Both the position numbers and the translations under genes were made by a program. From the NCBI GenBank assembly GCA_002786025.1, contig NHNW01000005.1:868001-932000 (forward strand): DNA of 64,000 nt, written 5' to 3'. This stretch comes from Zasmidium citrigriseum (Eukaryota; Ascomycota; Dothideomycetes; Mycosphaerellales; Mycosphaerellaceae). Under the pieces are notes generated by a model, which saw only the letters and a list, made by a program, of their open reading frames with translations, had not been told where the DNA came from and did no database searches. Positions 22,209-32,130 of this stretch are shown here, one piece after another. Within the stretch, counting starts at the first letter, position 1, and each line of letters starts with the position of its first letter.

Positions 22209-23315
22209 ATGGGCTTTGACAAACTCGTTCTCTCAACAATCCTCAACGTTGTCAGCAAATTACCACGAAGTATTCGAGAAAATATGGTGCCCGACATGCG
22301 AATTCCAACGATCGTCAACAACCTGGACAAAGTCCAACTCGCCAGATTGGGCCATGTCTACTTCGAACATCCCGACCTTGAACAATTCGAGAAGTTTGCA
22401 ATCGACTTTGGTTTCGTGGTAGCAAAGAAGGAGAATGGCAGGATATTCTTTCGAGGATACGGCAAAGATGCATACGTCTACGTTGCAACTCAATCAGCCG
22501 ATGGCAAGCCACGTTTCAATGGCCCAGCATTCGTTGCTGCGTCGGAGACAGAGTTTGAGAAGGCCAAAGCCATTCCTGGAGCTGAGGTCAAATCTCTGAA
22601 AGATGCCCCTGGCGGCGGAGAAATCATCACTTTCAAGCGTGTCGACGATACCTTCTTCCACATCATTTACGGTCAGGAAGAGCGACAAGTCGATGATTCA
22701 ACCGCAACAACAGCCACCCACGAAGAATTAGGCCCCTTGAACACCGCATTCGAAAAGCCTCGCCGTGGGAGATTTCAGCGCTTCCACGACGGTCCCGCTC
22801 TCGTCCACAAAATCGGTCACTTCGGCTACGTCCACACGTCCTTCGACGCCGAGTTGAAATGGTACACCGACAACTTCAACTTCGTCCCCTCGGATATCCT
22901 CCACCACTGGGACTTCTCCAACATCGACGTGATGACCTTCATGCACCTCGACCTAGGAAAAGAGTTCTCCGATCACCACGTCTTCTTCATGCAGCGCGCG
23001 CCACCGGAAGTGAACAAGACCTACGTCCACCATACCTCGTATGAAGTGGAGGATTTCGACACACAGCTTATTGGACATCAGTGGCTGGCCAAGAACGGTT
23101 GGAAGAGCGTTTGGGGCGTTGGGAGACATGTGCTAGGGAGTCAGATTTTTGATTATTGGATGGATCCGAGTGGGTTTAAGATTGAGCATTATGCTGATGG
23201 GGATTTGGTCAATGAGGATACGCCGATGAAGAGGGATGTTGTTGGGCCGTTGTCGGTTTGGGGGCCGGAGTTACCGAAGGATTTTGGGAGTGATGGGACG
23301 CTGGCTATGCTTTGA
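22209..23315 (+). CDS. Extradiol ring-cleavage dioxygenase (glyoxalase/VOC fold)
   Basis: A single exon encodes 368 residues from the ATG at 22209. Two VOC modules are visible: an N-terminal one (LARLGHVYFEHPDLEQFEKFAIDFGF) and a C-terminal one (KIGHFGYVHTSFDAELKWYTDNF). The expected 2-His-1-Glu iron site falls in the second module: His204 (KIGH), His274 or His275 (YVHHTSYEVED) and Glu326 (FKIEHYADGD). This is the arrangement of type I extradiol dioxygenases such as catechol 2,3- and 2,3-dihydroxybiphenyl 1,2-dioxygenases (family knowledge). Several starts are possible (22065, 22209, 22284). The domain only begins after 22284, so the first 25 residues may be leader or 5' UTR. The substrate is unknown. 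Its neighbours suggest a catechol made by the adjacent hydroxylase. Confidence 0.88.
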   Translation: MGFDKLVLSTILNVVSKLPRSIRENMVPDMRIPTIVNNLDKVQLARLGHVYFEHPDLEQFEKFAIDFGFVVAKKENGRIFFRGYGKDAYVYVATQSADGKPRFNGPAFVAASETEFEKAKAIPGAEVKSLKDAPGGGEIITFKRVDDTFFHIIYGQEERQVDDSTATTATHEELGPLNTAFEKPRRGRFQRFHDGPALVHKIGHFGYVHTSFDAELKWYTDNFNFVPSDILHHWDFSNIDVMTFMHLDLGKEFSDHHVFFMQRAPPEVNKTYVHHTSYEVEDFDTQLIGHQWLAKNGWKSVWGVGRHVLGSQIFDYWMDPSGFKIEHYADGDLVNEDTPMKRDVVGPLSVWGPELPKDFGSDGTLAML

Positions 23316-23830
23316 TTTGTGAGAGTAGTCCAAGACTGTACAGATGTCTGAAGGACACTGTGTTCCACCTATGTTGTTATCTCGCCGATTCAAAAACATA
23401 CTCTGCCACTGATGCGACGTTTAAACGACTGTGGCACAGTTCGTTCGAGAGACTCTTTGGTTCGCAATTCTCGATCAATTCGTCATGGAGGCTTGAATGT
23501 CGCAAAGCATTGAGCACGTCTCATGGTGTAGCTCTGTTCGACCGTATTGTTACTCTCGAACATAGTACCCCTGTCGACGCAGTCTTGCCCTTTTTCAGCT
23601 GCTTATCCGATATGTGGGACCCGTGGGACCGACCCTTTCCAGGCTGAGGTGCCCTAGTCGAAGGATCCGTTACGTACGGCTGAGACAGGACAAGGGTGGG
23701 ACTGGAGAATGTAGCCATTGGAACGAGAACGTTAACGACAACGTCAGTCGATGAAGGTCTCGATCAATAAAACGACGCTTCAGAATTTCACTCGATAGTC
23801 ATCTTACACCCAAAAGTCCTCAACATTACG
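23316..23830. other. Promoter region of the FAD monooxygenase
   Basis: No credible gene is present. The unrelated short ORFs at 23312-23718 are not supported by composition. Confidence 0.4.
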
Positions 23831-25863
23831 ATGGAACAAGCCCGAATCGTCATCATAGGCGCAGGCCCAGCCGGCCTCGTCCTCGCACTTTCCCTCTCCC
23901 AACAAAACACCTCCGTAACTTCCCCAAAACACCACGCCAACCAACGCTCCACTAACAACTTTCCACCAGAGCATCATCTTGGAGAAAGAGACCCAAATCA
24001 CGCTCGACCCCCGCGGCGTCTTCCTCGCCGGCGACGCCAACCGTATCCTCTGGTCCCTCGGCCTCGGACCCCAAATGCCTCGCATAGGCCACGAAGTCGA
24101 CAAAGTGCATTTTCATTCTTCGAGTTTTGTGAATGAGCCCTGGTTTAGTCTTGATGTGAAGAGGGATGCTTTGCAGCAGGCTGTGCCGAGTGGGGTTTTT
24201 ATGGTGCAGCCGGAGTTGGGTGAGTCTCTTTGCTATGAATAGCCCAATGAAGAGCGACGTGGTTGGCTGATGGCGTTGTAGAGAAGGCTCTGCGAGAGAA
24301 GGTGAATCAAAGTGAGCTCTGCGATTTGAGGGTTGGTTGTGACGTGCGAAGCCTGAGAGAGGTGGATGGCGGGACTGAAGTCGAATACACCGACTCCGAG
24401 GGCGTCACGAAACGAATACAGACGACATGGCTCATAGGCGCCGACGGCAAGAAAGGAGTGGTACGGAAAACGTTCCTCGAGCCGCTGGCAGATATCCACC
24501 AGGTCGTATCAGATTATCGCTACGAAGGGACGTGGGTCGCAGCCAATCTCAAGATCTCCCTACCTACCCCTGAGACACATCCGGACTTCCCAGCATGGGA
24601 GATAGGAATGACTCCAGACCAAGTCTACGATCTCTTCTGGCCAAAGGACTGGCACTTCGTCAGTCCTCCTGGAAAGCCAACGGCGACTGGACGGTTTGGT
24701 CCGCTTCAGAGCCGATTATGGCGACACGAGTTCCGTCAAGAGGACTATGACGATTCGACGATGAATGCCGAAGAGTTACTGTGGGAGCATCTCACTCCCA
24801 TGATCACGAGGAGAGCCAACGGGAACGGCGTCAAGTTCTCAACGGAGGTTGCTTTCCCCAGAGACTGCATCGAGGTCCTACGATGTCGGCCGTTCGCATT
24901 CGCGCATAAAGTAGCGAACAAGTGGCATTACAAGAAGAATATTTTGATTGGAGATGCTGCTCATGTGGTAGATTTCCCGCAGACCTTCAGTGTCAAGCAG
25001 TTGCTGACAGTAGCAAACAGTTCCCACCTTTCGGCGGCCAGGGCATTGCCAGTGGCATCCGCGACGCACATCAACTCGCCTGGAGAATCGCAGCGTTAGA
25101 GAAGAAACCAGAAAGCCGCGATGCTCTGACAGAGAAGATCCTGGACGCATGGTCGACAGAACGAGTAAAGAGCGTCAAACAAGCCGCATCCTTCACGAGG
25201 ATGAACGGTTTCCTCTGTAACAATCCGAAGCCCCTTATGTTTCCAATCGCACAAGCCCTGGAGGAGTTCTCGAAAACGGTCTTCGGCGTGACGCAAGACA
25301 AAGAGACTGCCATTGAAAAGAAGGGATTCCGTGGCATGCCAGGGGGTTTCTACCTCAATGAGAACGGAGGCGGAGGCAGGTTTCCGCAGATCTACGTGGA
25401 TACGCTCTTCGAACGACAGGTTCTCTCAGATAGCATCTTCGACGCCAACGACTCTCCACTACGACTTCTCGTCCTTTGCCACGGCAACGAACTGCCCGAG
25501 ACAAGCATCGACGATCTCAAGAAAATGCTCAGCGACTCTGCCATTCCGCCAGAGATCCTATCGCCAAAGTCAATCATGACGTTAAGTGTCATACCTTGCA
25601 AGCCTGAGAGTATTGGATCTTTCACTTCCCCTGGCACTAGGAAAGTCTGCCCGACGCCGTTGAGAGATCTGCACAAAAGTCAGACACGGAAGGGATATGA
25701 TGTTAATGCTTTTGAGACGAGGCTGGGGAAGGGGACAAATTATGCTATTGTGAGGCCGGACTTCTATGTCTTTGCTACGGCGGGGGACTTGTATGAATTG
25801 AGGGCTTGTTTTGAGAGGTTGGGTAAGATGTTGGGAGGAGAGGGTTTGAGGGCTTCGCTGTAG
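23831..25863 (+). CDS. FAD-dependent aromatic hydroxylase (PHBH/MhpA type)
   Basis: Four exons (23831-23914, 23970-24219, 24282-24967, 25021-25863) give 620 residues, and the introns of 55, 62 and 53 bp keep frame. Class A flavoprotein landmarks are present: the dinucleotide motif VIIGAGPAGLVLALSL at residues 7-22, the DG motif WLIGADGKKGVVRK near residue 170, and the GD motif ILIGDAAHVFPPFGGQG across the third intron. A C-terminal domain of about 150 residues (DSPLRLLVLCHG ... IVRPDFYVFATAGD) matches the thioredoxin-like extension of phenol 2-monooxygenase and MhpA-like hydroxylases. It should add an ortho hydroxyl to a phenolic ring using NAD(P)H and O2 (family role). It lies about 500 bp downstream of the extradiol dioxygenase on the same strand. 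Confidence 0.92.
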
Positions 25864-26087
25864 GCACTTGAGAGCCGAGCTTGCGAGCTTGTGAAGCATG
25901 TGACTGCATTTGAGCGATAGTTGGAAGCGCTTGAGGGATGTTCGGGCATGTCAGGCGCTGTCACATGCAGCTTGGCAACTCCCCTGGTCTGTGCTCAGCC
26001 GTCCATCTGCCACGCTCTTCTTCAATTCTACGCGTTATTGGACGCATCAACCCACAAACCGAGACAACCTCAACACAGCATACCATC

Positions 26088-26893
26088 ATGTCGGATAGAA
26101 AGGATCTGCGGGTTCGACCAAACAACGATAGATGGTACTTGCTCCAACATCGACGTTAATCTCAGTACTAATTGCCGACAGGATGAGCGACACAATGGTC
26201 GAAGTCGTCATCTTAGGGCATGAGCAATCATTCTTCGTCCACAGGCAACTTCTTCGGCAGCGATCAAATCATTTCGCAAAGTGGTCATCAGCAAAGTCCG
26301 ACACAGATCGAAGATATCACCTGAAGCTGCCCGATGAGCCCAATGTGGACACGGAGACTTTCAAGACCTACATTCAGTACATCTACACCGGGAAATTTCA
26401 TTGCAAGAGAGGAGACAAGTCTGTTGAAGCCAAAGGCGACGACATGACTCAATTGTTCGAGCTCTATCTTCTTGCGCAAGAAATCCAAGACAAGGGTGCC
26501 ATGGACGCTGTCATTAGTTCGGTCCTGGCAGCTTATTCCGAGGATCGGGGAAAGAAGGGAAACGTTCTTCTACCTGGTATCGAGGACATCGGCATGATCT
26601 ACAAAGGTACCCGCGGAGGCTCGCCGCTGAGGAAGCTAGTTGTGGATCTTTTCGCCATAGGGTCCGATCCAGACGACCTGCAAGACTTCTCGGACGTAAC
26701 ATGGCCCCTAGAATTCCTTCTCGGCCTCTCGGAGCTCATGATGAAGAAGTATCGGGCATTGCGGAAGCGCCTTGACAAGATCCCTAATATGGATGAAATT
26801 AGCTGCTGTGACTATCACCAGAACTGCGACGGCGGACCATGTCCAAGCCGCAAGCGGAAGCGCGAGGATTCTGATGAGCTTTCAGAAGACTAA
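26088..26893 (+). CDS. BTB/POZ domain protein, copy 1 of tandem pair
   Basis: Two exons (26088-26134, 26182-26893; intron 47 bp) give 252 residues. A 15-residue exon MSDRKDLRVRPNNDR plus W is followed by a BTB/POZ-type fold: VEVVILGHEQSFFVHRQLLRQRSNHF, TFKTYIQYIYTGKF, and helical segments such as LYLLAQEIQDKGAMDAVIS. This is the protein-interaction domain often used in CUL3 complexes and transcription repressors (family knowledge). The C-terminus carries MDEISCCDYHQNCDGGPC and the basic block SRKRKRED, which suggests nuclear import. The paralogue at 27444-28340 shares exon layout, intron position and phase and the C-terminal motif, so a tandem duplication is clear. The specific role is unknown. 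Confidence 0.85.
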
Positions 26894-27443
26894 GACGAAG
26901 ACTCCGATGATGACTAGGTGGACTGGCGGTAAGAGAGACAGATCATTCGTCGGGGAAGGACTGTCGCTGAACGGAGATAGTACAGGACCTTGCGGCATCC
27001 CTCAGGTCGATCAACTGAACCTTCGGGCCATAAGAAATGACATGGCGAGAGTCGCAGCAATACATCTGATTTGTACCATTAGCAAATGCAGCGAAGGGAT
27101 AGATGAATCATCACGCATTCTTACAAAAGTTACTCCAAGAACATTCACTCTCAAATTCAATCAACCACTCTCGTGCTAACCCACACTTTGAAATGAGCTG
27201 GAACATGTGATCGCATTTGAATGATATGGGCCCGATACTCTGGCAAACCTCATCCCATGGTTCATCTTCTGAGGTCAGCTTCTCGAATACGCACGTGCAA
27301 ATGCTGTCATATGCTTCTTGGCAGCGCCAGCAGGTGGCCAGTGCACAACAGTATATCAGACGTGCTCTTCGCTCAGCTTCAGCATGATAAACGAACTCCA
27401 AAGACCACCATAATCACCACACAGCAAGCTTCGGCGACACAAT
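26894..27443. other. Intergenic between tandem BTB genes
   Basis: The 550 bp include the 3' end of copy 1 and the promoter of copy 2. No gene is seen. Confidence 0.5.
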
Positions 27444-28340
27444 ATGGCGGACAGGAAGGACCACAGGGTCCACAAAGACGACCATATCTGGTACGAACTC
27501 ATGGCCGACGACTAGTATCAATACTGACTTCGAAACAGGCTCAAGGGCGATATCGCCGTCGTTGAAGTTGGCGAGGATAAAGAGTCATTTCACGTCTACA
27601 AGGACTTGCTTGTAAAGCGGTCTCGTCATTTCGCCGCTCTCACGGGAAAGCCAAGGGCCGGAGGACTGCGTGGTTACTCACTTCCAGACGAGAGTCCACG
27701 TGTCTTCGAGCTTTATGTGCAGTACATCTCATCCGGAAAGATACCATGTAAAAAGGGAGACGCTCAGGCACAGGATGATTCCGAATCTGGTAGTGCGGCC
27801 GAGATGGTTCTTCTCTTCGACCTTTACTTTTTGGCGCAGAACATCAAGGATGCCAGTGCTATGGATGCCTCTATCAGCGCAATCGTCGCGCGATCTTTCG
27901 AACCAACAAAGAACTGGCCTGGCGGACTGCTGCCAACGGATCAGACAGTCAAAAAGGCTTACGACAAAACGAGAAAAACTTCAGCACTTCGCCGCCTCAT
28001 TATCGACCTTTACGTATGGGAATCAAGCCCCGATCTCATTCATTCTTGGGACACAAAGATGCCCCCTGAATTCCTTCTCGACTATTCAAAGGCATTGACG
28101 AAGAAGCATCAGCAGCTAAAAGATCAGCACCGTATTGGACAAGAGCTTCACAATATTAGCTGCTGCGACTATCATCAGCACAAGAAGGACGATCCATGTT
28201 CCAACAGGAAGCGGAAGGCGGGAGATTCAGACGAAGAGGGTTCATTACCACTCGCCAAGAGGCTCAAGGGCATTCCAACTACACTACAGAGCGAGATTGC
28301 GGGAACGAGTAGCGACAGAAACAACGGAGGCTCGAAGTAA
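27444..28340 (+). CDS. BTB/POZ domain protein, copy 2 of tandem pair
   Basis: Two exons (27444-27490, 27539-28340; intron 48 bp) give 282 residues. Exon 1 (MADRKDHRVHKDDHIW) is the same length as in copy 1 and is followed by an intron at the same codon phase. The BTB/POZ core is seen as IAVVEVGEDKESFHVYKDLLVKRSRHF, PRVFELYVQYISSGKIPC and LLFDLYFLAQNIKDASAMDASI. After a region with PPEFLLDYSKALTKKHQ, matching PLEFLLGLSELMMKKYR of copy 1, the motif HNISCCDYHQHKKDDPC and the basic block NRKRKAGDSDEEG recur. A further 35 residues beyond the shared part are unique to this copy. Protein divergence between the copies is high, so the duplication is not recent. Confidence 0.85.
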
Positions 28341-28510
28341 AGTGTTGCAGGGAGAGCAAAACACATGTCTCTCACATGCGATTCGAGCACTCGACCCAGG
28401 GCGGCGGGAGAATGAGCTGGTGCAGAACTGAATCCAACAAAAGCGATTTGCTTCACCCTTCTCAATCAACACCCCTCTTCTCAATCTGTCCAGAACCTCA
28501 GCCCAAACCC

Positions 28511-29002
28511 TCAACCCCGAAACTCCCCAACACTCGCCCCCTTAAAATTCTCCCCCTTCGCCGCAACATACCCCTCCATCCTCTTCAAAACCCTAAACTC
28601 CCTCGGCTTAACAAACATCGGCTCCGTAGCCTCCAGATACGGCTTATAGTACGGCTTGGTCATTTGTTCCTATAACATACAAAGTCAGCCTCGAACCCTC
28701 ACAAACCCTACACCGTCCCTATCCAAATCCCCACGCCCTCCCGGCATCTTTCTTTAGAGACTCACCGTAAAAAACCACTCCAACGGCCGATTCCAATTCT
28801 CCACCCACGTAATCGTCCCAGGATTCACAGGATCTTGGAAGATTTCGAAATAGAGACACTCGGGTTCGCTCGCTACGAGTTCGAAGGCGGGTTTCATTGC
28901 TTCCATGAATTTCGGGATGTTGGAGGGGTCGATGTGGACGGTGACGTGAAGCGCAAAAGAGTCGAGGGTGAACCATTCTTTGGGCACTTGGGTGGGATCC
29001 AT
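28511..29002 (-). CDS. Antibiotic biosynthesis monooxygenase (ABM) domain protein
   Basis: Two exons (29002-28766, 28669-28511; intron 96 bp) give 131 residues. The N-terminal half is a single ABM/dimeric ferredoxin-like domain: DSFALHVTVHIDPSNIPKF, EAMKPAFELVASEPECLYFEIFQDPVNPG and TWVENWN. The second exon finishes with EQMTKPYYKPYLEATEPMF and a basic-glycine tail. Such proteins are usually small dimeric oxygenases or heme/quinone-handling proteins of varied function (family knowledge). The start at 29002 gives a standard N-terminus, since the frame upstream lacks a better ATG. No targeting signal is seen. Confidence 0.85.
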
Positions 29003-29450
29003 GGTCGGATAGTCGATGTTGGTGTCTCGGAAAGGCCTGGTTTGAAGTGGGAGAAGGAGCGAGTTGTATTTTGAAATTCTCGGAGTTATAGATTTGTGAG
29101 TTTGTTAGTTCGCCGGCATGTATGATGACGATTTTTGAGTTTGATATCGGTTCTGGTGCCAAGAGCTGAAGCAGGGCTGGTGATCCTGATTGTGATTAAG
29201 CTGCTGGGGCGCGAAAGTGCCGTGGAAGTGCGAGGTTCTTTCGGCTCAACGAGCTTGCTGGAGGCCTAGACAATGATTAGCAAGCATTTGGAGCTATGTT
29301 CAAACTCGGTAGGTGGTGAAAAAGTGGAATGTCTAAGATCAATTCGTAATCTCAATCGTTCAAGTCGACTCCATACCATGCATCTATGAGCACGCCAATG
29401 CCATATGCAAGTCTGCTCGACCACTCTCGTGAAAACCACAACAACCTCCT
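29003..29450. other. Intergenic, no gene seen
   Basis: The stretch holds the promoter of the ABM gene and the 3' flank of the PDAP1-like gene. Confidence 0.5.
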
Positions 29451-30237
29451 TCAGGCCTTCCCGCCCTTCTTTCCACCCCGCCCACCTCGGGCAGCCTTCA
29501 AAGCCTGCTGTCGCTCCATCCTCGCCAGCTGCTCTTTCTTCTCCTTCTCAATCATCTCCTTTTCCTGCTTCTCGGCCTCCTTTCTCGCGGCAGCCTCCTC
29601 TCTCTGTTGCCGCACGAGCTTCAGTCGCTCGAGATCCGCACGTGCCTCGTCCGTCTTGCCCTCGGCGTGCATCTTCTGATACCGCTCTTTGGCTTGCTGT
29701 GCCTGGAGCGCCTCCCTCTCACGCCGTGAGAGCTGGCTCACGTCGTCCGTCTTCTTGATCGTCTTGCGCTCGGCAGCCGGCTCAGCGCCCTTCTCGGCCT
29801 GCTTCCGGGCTGCCGTGCTGTGGTTGGGGTTTGCAGGCATATCAGCGTCGTCTTCTTCTTCTTCCGAGTCGGTTGGCATGTCTCCTGGCTGTGCTACGCC
29901 CTGCTTCTTCTTGATCGCGGCCTCTTTCTTTGCCTTTGCCGCAGCTCGGCGTTGTTCACGGGTCATTTCTTCCTGTTGAGGTTGGGCTGGGGTGTCGTCG
30001 TCGTCGGACTCTTCTTCTGAGGAGTCCTCTTCGCTGTCGTCGTCGCTGTCATCCTCCTCGACGGGGTCGGCCCACATGCTACGCTCACCGCCATCGGCAT
30101 CGAGGGGACGGAGATTCTTGCTAAAGTTGCGGCCGCCTCGAGAGATGTTAGTATGTTGTAGTGTATGGATTTACGTGCACGTGCTCACCTCCTCGCTTGG
30201 CCTTCTGAAACTTGCCTCCTCGGCCTCTGCTAGACAT
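29451..30237 (-). CDS. PDAP1/HASPP28-like acid-stable phosphoprotein
   Basis: Two exons (30237-30189, 30136-29451; intron 52 bp) give 244 residues. The N-terminus [25 protein letters not shown] is basic with an RGG motif, and an acidic Asp/Glu/Ser stretch follows. The rest is a highly charged helical region: [61 protein letters not shown], and RRGG-like [11 protein letters not shown] at the end. The conserved core SRREREAL...[31 protein letters not shown] is the hallmark of the PDAP1 (28-kDa heat- and acid-stable phosphoprotein) family, which is implicated in RNA or translation processes. In fungi the role is unproven. Confidence 0.88.
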
Positions 30238-30679
30238 GTTGGCGATAGTGGTGGGTGTCGATAACGGTCAGGGCGGCGGGATGGCGGGGTATTTCCTGGC
30301 TCGAGTGCGTGCGGCGGTCTGGTGGAAGAGTGGCGTGGGAGCAGAGAAGTTTGGTGGTATTTATCAGGAGCCTCGCAGGACGGTAGGCTTAGGTGAATAT
30401 CAGGCGAGTTCTCAGAGTCACACTTGCTGCTGCGCCTTTGTGAAGAAGGTCGCTGCCCAAAGTTGTCGGCTTAAAACCCCTCGCTCGTGATTCGTTGTCA
30501 TCGCCCCACCAGAATCTCTTGGCGTGTGCACGTGCCCTTCCGCTTTTCTTCACCTCGACGTCGCGCGACTCTCTCTTCTTTCTTCTCCATCAAAACTGAA
30601 CGTACCCTTCCTATTCACTCTGCTTGCCGAGACTTCTCCCACGGTCAAATGGAGGGGAAATGGAAGGGCAGATTGACCC

Positions 30680-30964
30680 ATGACGTCTGCTTACCCCTGC
30701 CCTTTTGCCATATACGTGGAAGGGGAGGAAATATTGGACGATACAGATTTCACCGGGAGTCCATCTCTGGCGCATTGGGATCTTCGCGATTTAGATGCAG
30801 GTAATACAAGAATGCCCCTGCCATTCTCAGGAGTCCTCTCGAAAAGTGTGGGCGATGGTCTTCTTGGATGCGGCATACTGCAGTCGAAGGCAACAAATCC
30901 AAAGAGGCGTCGAGTCCCCGGGAGTCAACTCACTAATAGTGCAGCCGACACATCTTCAATCTGA
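30680..30964 (+). CDS. Short hypothetical ORF, weak
   Basis: A 94-codon frame from an ATG at 30680 reads EGEEILDDTDFTGSPSLAHWDLRDLD and later VPGSQLTNSAADTSSI. It has no recognisable domain and no signal peptide, and it overlaps antisense ORFs. The rest of 30238-31057 appears to be intergenic. It is included as a weak candidate only. Confidence 0.2.
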   Translation: MTSAYPCPFAIYVEGEEILDDTDFTGSPSLAHWDLRDLDAGNTRMPLPFSGVLSKSVGDGLLGCGILQSKATNPKRRRVPGSQLTNSAADTSSI

Positions 30965-31057
30965 CGAAGATCAATCTGCTTCTGGGCGTCTGGAATTGGG
31001 AACGCCAATATTCCCGGTAGAGAAAGGTACCGCAGACACGAACATCTTCTGCAAATA

Positions 31058-31732
31058 TCAAACAACCCACCCCTCAGTAACCTCCCCCCTCTCAAACCCC
31101 CAATCATAATCCATCGCTCCCGCAACCGTCTTCGCCATCTCCATCCCCCTAACCTCACTCAAAATCCAAAGCGCCGCATCAATTCCACAACTCACGCCCC
31201 CAGCATTCACAACCCTGACCCCACCCTCTGTCTTCCCTCCATCAACCCACCTCTTCCTCACAACATTGGTCTCCTCCCCACCAGCCATGACACAAAGCTC
31301 CTTGAGCTTGTCGAGAGAGAGGAAGTGTGTCGTGGCGGTCCGTCCAGCGACAACACCTGCGGCGCCGAGGAAGAGAGCGCCGGTACAGACCGAGAACAGC
31401 CATTTTCCGCTTCCATTCTTCAGGCTTGCGAATCTGCGAATCACGTCCATCAACTCGGCGTCCTTCTCAATCGCATCGAGGACGAAGGGCGGTGAGGCGC
31501 CGGGAACAAGGAGCATGTCGTAGTCTTCCAGGACTGCATCTTCGAAAGCGAGATCTCGTTTTACGCTGAGCCCTTCGTAGGCTTTGGTGATCTCTGTGGA
31601 GGAGGCGATGTGAAATGTGCGGGACTCTGGCGGTATGCGTGAGTTGCCGAAGACTTCCGCGGGCCCTGTGAGGTCGAGGATGTTGAAGGAGGGGAAGATG
31701 AGAGCGAGGATTTTGAAGGTAGGTTGGGACAT
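31058..31732 (-). CDS. DJ-1/PfpI family protein (GATase1-like)
   Basis: A single exon encodes 224 residues. The DJ-1/PfpI-type fold is clear: N-terminal FKILALIFPSFNILDLTGPAEVF, AVLEDYDMLLVPGA, and the nucleophile elbow LFSVCTGALFLGAAG with its cysteine. GGVSCGIDAALWILSEV completes the core. Members include ThiJ/isonitrile-hydratase-like and AraC-type ligand-binding proteins. This one matches the branch with DLTGPxEVF at the N-terminus, seen in fungal intracellular proteases and hydratases (family knowledge). No signal peptide is present, so it is probably cytosolic. Substrate and function are not inferable. Confidence 0.88.
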   Translation of the reverse strand: MSQPTFKILALIFPSFNILDLTGPAEVFGNSRIPPESRTFHIASSTEITKAYEGLSVKRDLAFEDAVLEDYDMLLVPGASPPFVLDAIEKDAELMDVIRRFASLKNGSGKWLFSVCTGALFLGAAGVVAGRTATTHFLSLDKLKELCVMAGGEETNVVRKRWVDGGKTEGGVRVVNAGGVSCGIDAALWILSEVRGMEMAKTVAGAMDYDWGFERGEVTEGWVV

Positions 31733-32130
31733 GCTATCGTCTCCAAGTTTCTAGATCGTTACCGATGTGTCTCAGTGAGTATTTGGATGTATGATGCTGA
31801 TATCGATAGATCTCGCAGACGCTTGTTTTGGCGTCAGTTGGAACATTCATGTTTAAATACATATGCCTACGCACATGAAAGCTCCAGGGTTTTGCAGGGA
31901 TCAGCTCTAGCCCTAGCCTTATTGCTCCTGGTACACGCCGCTATAAGAGCTTCCGTAACTCGAAGGTTGACTTTCTCGCAATCTTCCTCTCTGAGCGACC
32001 GGGAGGCGGAACTATGTGTACAGTGGAATGGGTTCCGTAGCGGAATTGACTGCCTTACATTTACTGGATTGTCCAGAGCATTGCGAATGCCTCAGACGTT
32101 GTGAGCTCTGCAGCTCTCAACAATCACGAT
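31733..32130. other. Intergenic, no gene seen
   Basis: This is the promoter of the DJ-1/PfpI gene and the 3' flank of the secreted membrane protein. Confidence 0.45.
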
